From Flavobacterium tiangeerense (GTDB taxonomy: Bacteria > Bacteroidota > Bacteroidia > Flavobacteriales > Flavobacteriaceae): a stretch of DNA of 64,000 nt. Shown here in pieces: positions 60,123 through 64,000 of this stretch. How positions within the stretch are numbered: the first letter of the stretch is position 1; each line of letters opens with the position of its first letter. The stretch is from positions 62,231-126,230 of the forward strand of contig NZ_VLKO01000003.1 of the NCBI RefSeq assembly GCF_007830355.1, given 5' to 3'. The notes under the pieces were generated by a model that saw only the letters and a list, made by a program, of their open reading frames with translations, made no database searches and had not been told where the DNA came from. Made by a program: the position numbers and the translations under genes.

Positions 60123-62747
60123 TTGAAAATCAATATATTTAAAACATTATCTGTCGGGTTACTTCTTACTTTTTTTGTAGCTTGTTCTACAAAAAAAGAC
60201 ACCTTCATTTCTAGAAATTCCCATGCCTTAAGTACAGAATACAACATCCTTTACAACGGACAAATAGCCTTAGACAAGGGCACAAAAACCGTCAACGACA
60301 ACAGTGATGATAATTTTTGGAATATTCTACCCATAGAAAAAATGCAAATTTCAGAGGAGTTTTCAGCGTCAAACAAAGCTAAAAATCCTGATTTTGAATT
60401 GGCCGAAACCAAAGCGACTAAGGCCATTCAAAAACACTCCATGAACATTAATGGCCGAGAAAAAAACATGCAAATAGATGAGGCGTACCTCATGCTAGGA
60501 AAAGCCAGATATTATGATCAAAGGTTTATACCAGCTCTTGATGCATTCAATTACATTCTTTACAAATATCCTAACAGTAGTAAAATTTACGAAGCTAAGA
60601 TTTGGCGTGAAAAAACCAATATGCGTTTGGGCAATGACCCGCTCGTTATCAAGAATATTAGTAAGTTATTAGAAGACCACGAAGTAAAAAAACAAGTTTT
60701 TGCCGATGCAAATGCGCTTTTAGCTTCTTCTTTTTTAAACTTAGAACAAAAAGACAGTGCTGTGGCCAAATTAAAATTAGCCATAGATTTTACAAAAATA
60801 AACCAAGAAAGAGCTAGATACCGTTTTATTTTAGGGCAGTTATATCAAGAGTTAGGACATAAAGATAGTGCCGTAGCAATGTACCAAGGAGTCATTGACA
60901 TGAACAGAAAAGCGGAGCGCAAGTTTGTCATTCAAGCACAAGCAAAAAAAGCATCGCTTTTTGATTATCAAAAAGGAGATGTGGCATTGTTCACTAAAAC
61001 CTTTGACAAATTAATAAATGACCGAGAAAACCGCCCATTTAAAAATTTGATTTTTCATCAAATGGCTTTATTTCATGACAAGCAAAACAACCAAGAACAA
61101 GCAGTTGCGTTGTATAATGAATCCTTAAAATCAAATTCTAAAGATCCTTATCTCGTAGCTTCAAATTATAGAAATCTGGGGAATATGTATTTTAGAAATA
61201 CAAAATATCCTATTGCAGCTAAGTATTATGATAGTACATTGGTAAAACTTAATGATAAGACTAGAGAGTTTGCAAAAATCAAGAAAATTAGAACAGATCT
61301 TGATGAGGTTATTTTATATGAAACCATTGCCAATAGAAATGACAGTATTCTGAGGGTGGTAGCCATGAGTACACCAGATAGAATTGCATATTATGAAAAA
61401 TACATTGCGGTACTCAAAGAAAAAGAAGAACAAAAACGAATACTAGAAGAAAAAAACAAACGCATTGCAGAAAATTTAGCCGCAAATTCATCGATTAATT
61501 CACCAGATCCAGCTACAAATTTAAGCCCGCTACCCCCAGGAGGAAAAAACGCTATGCTTCCGCCATCAGGGAACGCACCTATTTCACAACAAGCACTCAG
61601 CACCTTTTATTTTTACAATCCGACCACAGTAGCTTTTGGAAAAGTAGAATTTAAGAAAAATTGGGGAGATAGAGAAGCAATAGGCAATTGGAGAATGCTA
61701 AAAGCTATATCAAATGCAAGTTCAGCAAACGGTGATACTAATTCTCCACTTACAAGCGCAGAAGGATTATCATCAACAGCTCTTGCAGAGCAATTCACTA
61801 CTGATTTTTACATCAAGAAATTACCTACTGAACAAGCCGACTTGGATAAGTTAAATAAAGACCGAAATGAGGCATACTATCAATTAGGAATAATCTACAA
61901 AGAGAAGTTCAAAGAAAATCAATTGGCAATAGCCAAGTTAGAGCAATTACTTTTAAATAATCCTGAGGAAAAACTAGTGTTACCTACCTTGTATAATTTG
62001 TATAAATTATACCAAATTACCGATGTGAGTAAAGCAACAGCTATAAAACAAAAAATAGAAACTCAATTCCCTAATTCACGCTATACTCAAATTATAAGCA
62101 ATACCAGCTCAAGTTCAGTAGCTGTAGAAGAAACTCCAGAAACAACGTATAACAAATGGTATAGAATTTTCCAAAGTGAAGAGTACGTAACGGTATTAGA
62201 AAACATAGACCTATTAATTACACAATTTTCAGGTGATGCTATAGTGTCAAAATTTGAATTGCTTAAGGCCAATACCATAGGTAAACTAAGAGGAGTAACG
62301 GCTTTTAAAAATGCGCTGCAAGATGTTGCTGATAATTATCCAAATAGCGATGAAGGTAAGAGTGCCGTGCTTACTTTAAAAGAGCAAATTCCATTTTTAG
62401 AAAAAATAGATTTCAAGACAACAGAAAGCGGTAAGTGGAAAGTATTGTACACCGTAGGGAAAAAAGATGCCGAAGCCACTAAACTCTTAACAGATAAATT
62501 AACCAAATTTATAAAAGACAACGATTTAACTGAATTGTCTTTCTCATTTGATGTGTATAATGAAAAAGAAAATTTCATCACAATCCACGGATTTAATTCT
62601 AGTGCATTTGCAACGAACATCACAACAAAAATACTATCATTAAAACCTACTGGGAATGTGCCAAATGCCATTGTGATTAGCAATGATAATTATAAAGTAA
62701 TCCAAATTAAAAAGAATCTTGAGGCTTATCTAGGTCTAAAAAAATAA
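60123..62747 (+). CDS. sprE: SprE/PorW-type tetratricopeptide lipoprotein (type IX secretion, gliding)
   Basis: 874 residues from a TTG start, which is required for the signal peptide (INIFKTLSVGLLLTFFVAC); Cys21 is the lipobox cysteine. The body contains several TPR-like helical repeats (about 110-380, e.g. AYLMLGKARYYDQRFIPALDAFNYI), a Pro/Ser-rich linker near 455-490, and a second repeat region. The pattern matches SprE of Flavobacterium johnsoniae and PorW of Porphyromonas, lipoproteins needed for type IX secretion and gliding. It is followed by a bactofilin gene 3 bp later and then ATP-synthase accessory genes. Confidence 0.87.
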   Translation: MKINIFKTLSVGLLLTFFVACSTKKDTFISRNSHALSTEYNILYNGQIALDKGTKTVNDNSDDNFWNILPIEKMQISEEFSASNKAKNPDFELAETKATKAIQKHSMNINGREKNMQIDEAYLMLGKARYYDQRFIPALDAFNYILYKYPNSSKIYEAKIWREKTNMRLGNDPLVIKNISKLLEDHEVKKQVFADANALLASSFLNLEQKDSAVAKLKLAIDFTKINQERARYRFILGQLYQELGHKDSAVAMYQGVIDMNRKAERKFVIQAQAKKASLFDYQKGDVALFTKTFDKLINDRENRPFKNLIFHQMALFHDKQNNQEQAVALYNESLKSNSKDPYLVASNYRNLGNMYFRNTKYPIAAKYYDSTLVKLNDKTREFAKIKKIRTDLDEVILYETIANRNDSILRVVAMSTPDRIAYYEKYIAVLKEKEEQKRILEEKNKRIAENLAANSSINSPDPATNLSPLPPGGKNAMLPPSGNAPISQQALSTFYFYNPTTVAFGKVEFKKNWGDREAIGNWRMLKAISNASSANGDTNSPLTSAEGLSSTALAEQFTTDFYIKKLPTEQADLDKLNKDRNEAYYQLGIIYKEKFKENQLAIAKLEQLLLNNPEEKLVLPTLYNLYKLYQITDVSKATAIKQKIETQFPNSRYTQIISNTSSSSVAVEETPETTYNKWYRIFQSEEYVTVLENIDLLITQFSGDAIVSKFELLKANTIGKLRGVTAFKNALQDVADNYPNSDEGKSAVLTLKEQIPFLEKIDFKTTESGKWKVLYTVGKKDAEATKLLTDKLTKFIKDNDLTELSFSFDVYNEKENFITIHGFNSSAFATNITTKILSLKPTGNVPNAIVISNDNYKVIQIKKNLEAYLGLKK

Positions 62748-62750
62748 ACT

Positions 62751-63152
62751 ATGTTTGATAAAAAGCAAAAACCATACACTGATCTTTTAGGTAAAACGAA
62801 TAGAATTGTAGAAGCTACAACAATCACTGGAGACATATCCTCTAAGGCTGATTTTAGACTGGATGGAAATTTAATTGGAAATTTTCATTCAGAGGGTAAA
62901 ATTGTTATTGGTCCGTTGGGTAGTGTAAAAGGAGACATAATTTGTAAAAGTGCTGATATAGAGGGGAAATTTGAAGGTAAAATTCAAGTAACCGAACTTT
63001 TAAACATTAAAGCAACCGCACGTATTAATGGTGAAGTACTTGTAGGGAAACTTTCTGTAGAACCAGGAGCTGATTTTACGGCTACTTGTACCATGAAAAT
63101 GATGAATACAAGTCAAACACCAAATGACAGTGAAAAAGGAACCAAAAAATAG
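62751..63152 (+). CDS. Bactofilin (polymer-forming cytoskeletal protein)
   Basis: 133 residues. The central right-handed beta-helix of bactofilins is visible as short Gly/Ile-spaced strands: TITGDISSKADFRLDGNLIG, GKIVIGPLGSVKGDI, SADIEGKFEGKIQV and LLNIKATARINGEVLVGKL. The ends are short and polar, as usual. Bactofilins self-polymerise and scaffold envelope enzymes. It starts 3 bp after sprE and overlaps the next gene by 29 bp, so it is part of the same operon. Confidence 0.94.
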   Translation: MFDKKQKPYTDLLGKTNRIVEATTITGDISSKADFRLDGNLIGNFHSEGKIVIGPLGSVKGDIICKSADIEGKFEGKIQVTELLNIKATARINGEVLVGKLSVEPGADFTATCTMKMMNTSQTPNDSEKGTKK

Positions 63153-63363
63153 TAATGTTAATAAGTGGCTTTTATTTATGGGAATCCCTTTTCAAATGGG
63201 GATTGTCATTTTTTTATTCACTTATTTAGGAATATGGCTGGACGGAAAATATACTCATGGAACAACCCCTTGGTTTACCATTGGGCTATCCTTATTTTCT
63301 GTTTTTGTTGGGCTATATAATGTCATACGTCAGGTGAACAACAGTAATAAAAATAATAAATGA
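63124..63363 (+). CDS. AtpZ/AtpI-family small membrane protein
   Basis: 79 residues with two membrane segments (about 15-37 and 48-68): WLLFMGIPFQMGIVIFLFTYLGIWLDGKY, and TPWFTIGLSLFSVFVGLYNVI (each abridged). The GxWLDxxY pattern is the AtpZ/AtpI signature, proteins that assist assembly of the ATP synthase c-ring or Mg2+ handling. It overlaps the bactofilin by 29 bp and the next gene by 4 bp (ATGA). A shorter start within the overlap is possible. Confidence 0.88.
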   Translation: MTVKKEPKNSNVNKWLLFMGIPFQMGIVIFLFTYLGIWLDGKYTHGTTPWFTIGLSLFSVFVGLYNVIRQVNNSNKNNK

Positions 63364-63743
63364 GCAAATTAATTACGTTTTTAAAATATTGTATACCCTT
63401 TACCTTACTATTGTATTTTGCACAGCAATATGCAACAACGGCTTTAGGATCTCAACACGATTTTTTTTACACAACTTGGAGTATTTATTTATTTCAATTT
63501 ATATCATCATTACTCCTATATATAATACTGCTTTTTGTTCATTCAAAATTACCAGAATATACAGGGTTTGCTTTTATGGGAATTACGTTTTTTAAAATGA
63601 TGGCCTCGGTTGTTTTTTTAATTCCTTTGATACAAGCAAAGGGGAGAGAAACTAATTTAGATATCGCTGCATTCTTTATCCCGTATTTCCTATTTTTGTT
63701 TTTTGAAACTGTATTTTCAATACGATTGATAAATAAAAGATAA
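63360..63743 (+). CDS. ATP-synthase-linked membrane protein, 4 TM
   Basis: 127 residues with four membrane segments (about 8-24, 38-57, 69-90 and 103-122) and few other features. I recognise no named domain. Its position between AtpZ and atpB is where other Bacteroidota carry a small AtpI-like protein, so a role in ATP synthase assembly is likely but inferred. It starts with an ATGA overlap to the previous gene. Confidence 0.75.
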   Translation: MSKLITFLKYCIPFTLLLYFAQQYATTALGSQHDFFYTTWSIYLFQFISSLLLYIILLFVHSKLPEYTGFAFMGITFFKMMASVVFLIPLIQAKGRETNLDIAAFFIPYFLFLFFETVFSIRLINKR

Positions 63744-63825
63744 GTTACTTGAAAATAATGCAATGCGATTGTAAAATTCATTTTTTAAAATCATCATTAT
63801 AATTTTCAATTTTGAATTAAATATG

Positions 63826-63833
63826 TACCTTTG
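63826..63833 (+). promoter_or_regulatory. -7 box of atpB
   Basis: TACCTTTG, a perfect TAnnTTTG match, 41 bp before the atpB ATG. It indicates that the ATP synthase operon has its own promoter despite following sprE. Confidence 0.6.
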
Positions 63834-63874
63834 CAAAAAATTTTAAAAACGTTAAATCAGATACTCAATTAATA

Positions 63875-64000
63875 ATGGTAATTTCAAAAAAATCACTTCA
63901 ATTCCTGTTAGTAACTTTTCTAGCGTGTATGCCATTGGTTACTTTCGCAAATGAAAGCGCGGATAGTCTTCAAAATCACACTGAGAATGCTGCTCCTGCT
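63875..64000 (+). CDS. atpB: ATP synthase F0 subunit a (atpB), 5' end only
   Basis: Only the first 42 codons are in the window. They encode a signal-peptide-like leader (SLQFLLVTFLACMPLVTFA) and the start of a polar stretch (NESADSLQNHTENAAPA), as in the extended N-terminus of subunit a from Flavobacteria. The assignment rests on this leader and on the preceding AtpZ/AtpI genes; the diagnostic membrane helices lie beyond the edge. Confidence 0.75.
   Translation, partial: MVISKKSLQFLLVTFLACMPLVTFANESADSLQNHTENAAPA

Overview
The window is chromosomal DNA of a Flavobacterium-like member of the Bacteroidota. The evidence is the low GC content, the family-specific genes (GLPGLI protein, DUF4175, DUF5687, DUF6341/DUF6427-type proteins, a SprE/PorW-type gliding and type IX secretion lipoprotein, a GH3-family protein) and many copies of the Bacteroidota -7 promoter box TAnnTTTG upstream of genes. 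I see no rRNA, CRISPR array, insertion sequence or prophage. One tRNA gene, tRNA-Cys(GCA), is present.

Layout. 1-12.35 kb is mostly minus strand: a tyrosinase cut by the window edge, with a LecA/PA-IL-like domain inserted between its copper ligands; a PIF1-type helicase; an OmpH/Skp-like lipoprotein; a methyltransferase; mnmG; ybeY; and a large DUF4175 membrane protein. 12.5-23.7 kb is housekeeping: gltX, an SPFH protein, glnS, folB, tRNA-Cys, a LysE-type exporter, a GIN-domain protein, rnr, a DUF2007 protein and rpiB. 23.9-31.7 kb holds an AAA/DUF4143 ATPase, a DUF1294 protein, tex, tatA, a membrane stub related to M23 peptidases, a GH3 protein and a DUF6909-like protein. 31.8-42.3 kb is a surface-polysaccharide locus: Wzz-like, Wzx-like, two polytopic polymerase/ligase-type proteins, glycosyltransferases, UDP-glucuronate decarboxylase, an initiating phosphosugar transferase and a CapK-like protein. 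42.4-47.5 kb has purD, upp and small membrane proteins, then DUF4254 and a GT9 transferase. 47.8-51.4 kb has an outer-membrane barrel/GLPGLI pair. 53.7-59.8 kb is a PadR regulator followed by five tandem paralogous membrane proteins, a DUF5687 permease and an ABC ATPase. The window ends with sprE, a bactofilin, AtpZ/AtpI-type genes and the start of atpB.

Replication context. Four palindromes close to bacterial parS lie between mnmG and ybeY, one of them encoding the last residues of YbeY, and a further copy lies just beyond mnmG. Gene orientation switches from mostly minus to mostly plus at about 22.3-23.3 kb. There an AT-rich gene-free stretch of about 730 bp carries several DnaA-box-like 9-mers. 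Together this suggests that the window spans the chromosomal origin region. The origin call is inference and needs GC-skew analysis.

Most interesting leads: the tyrosinase with an inserted lectin-like domain; the PadR plus five-paralogue plus ABC cluster, whose paralogues share a HAAS-like N-terminal helical domain; the parS/oriC neighbourhood; tandem palindromic repeats in the promoter of the AAA ATPase; and two copies of an interspersed hairpin repeat.
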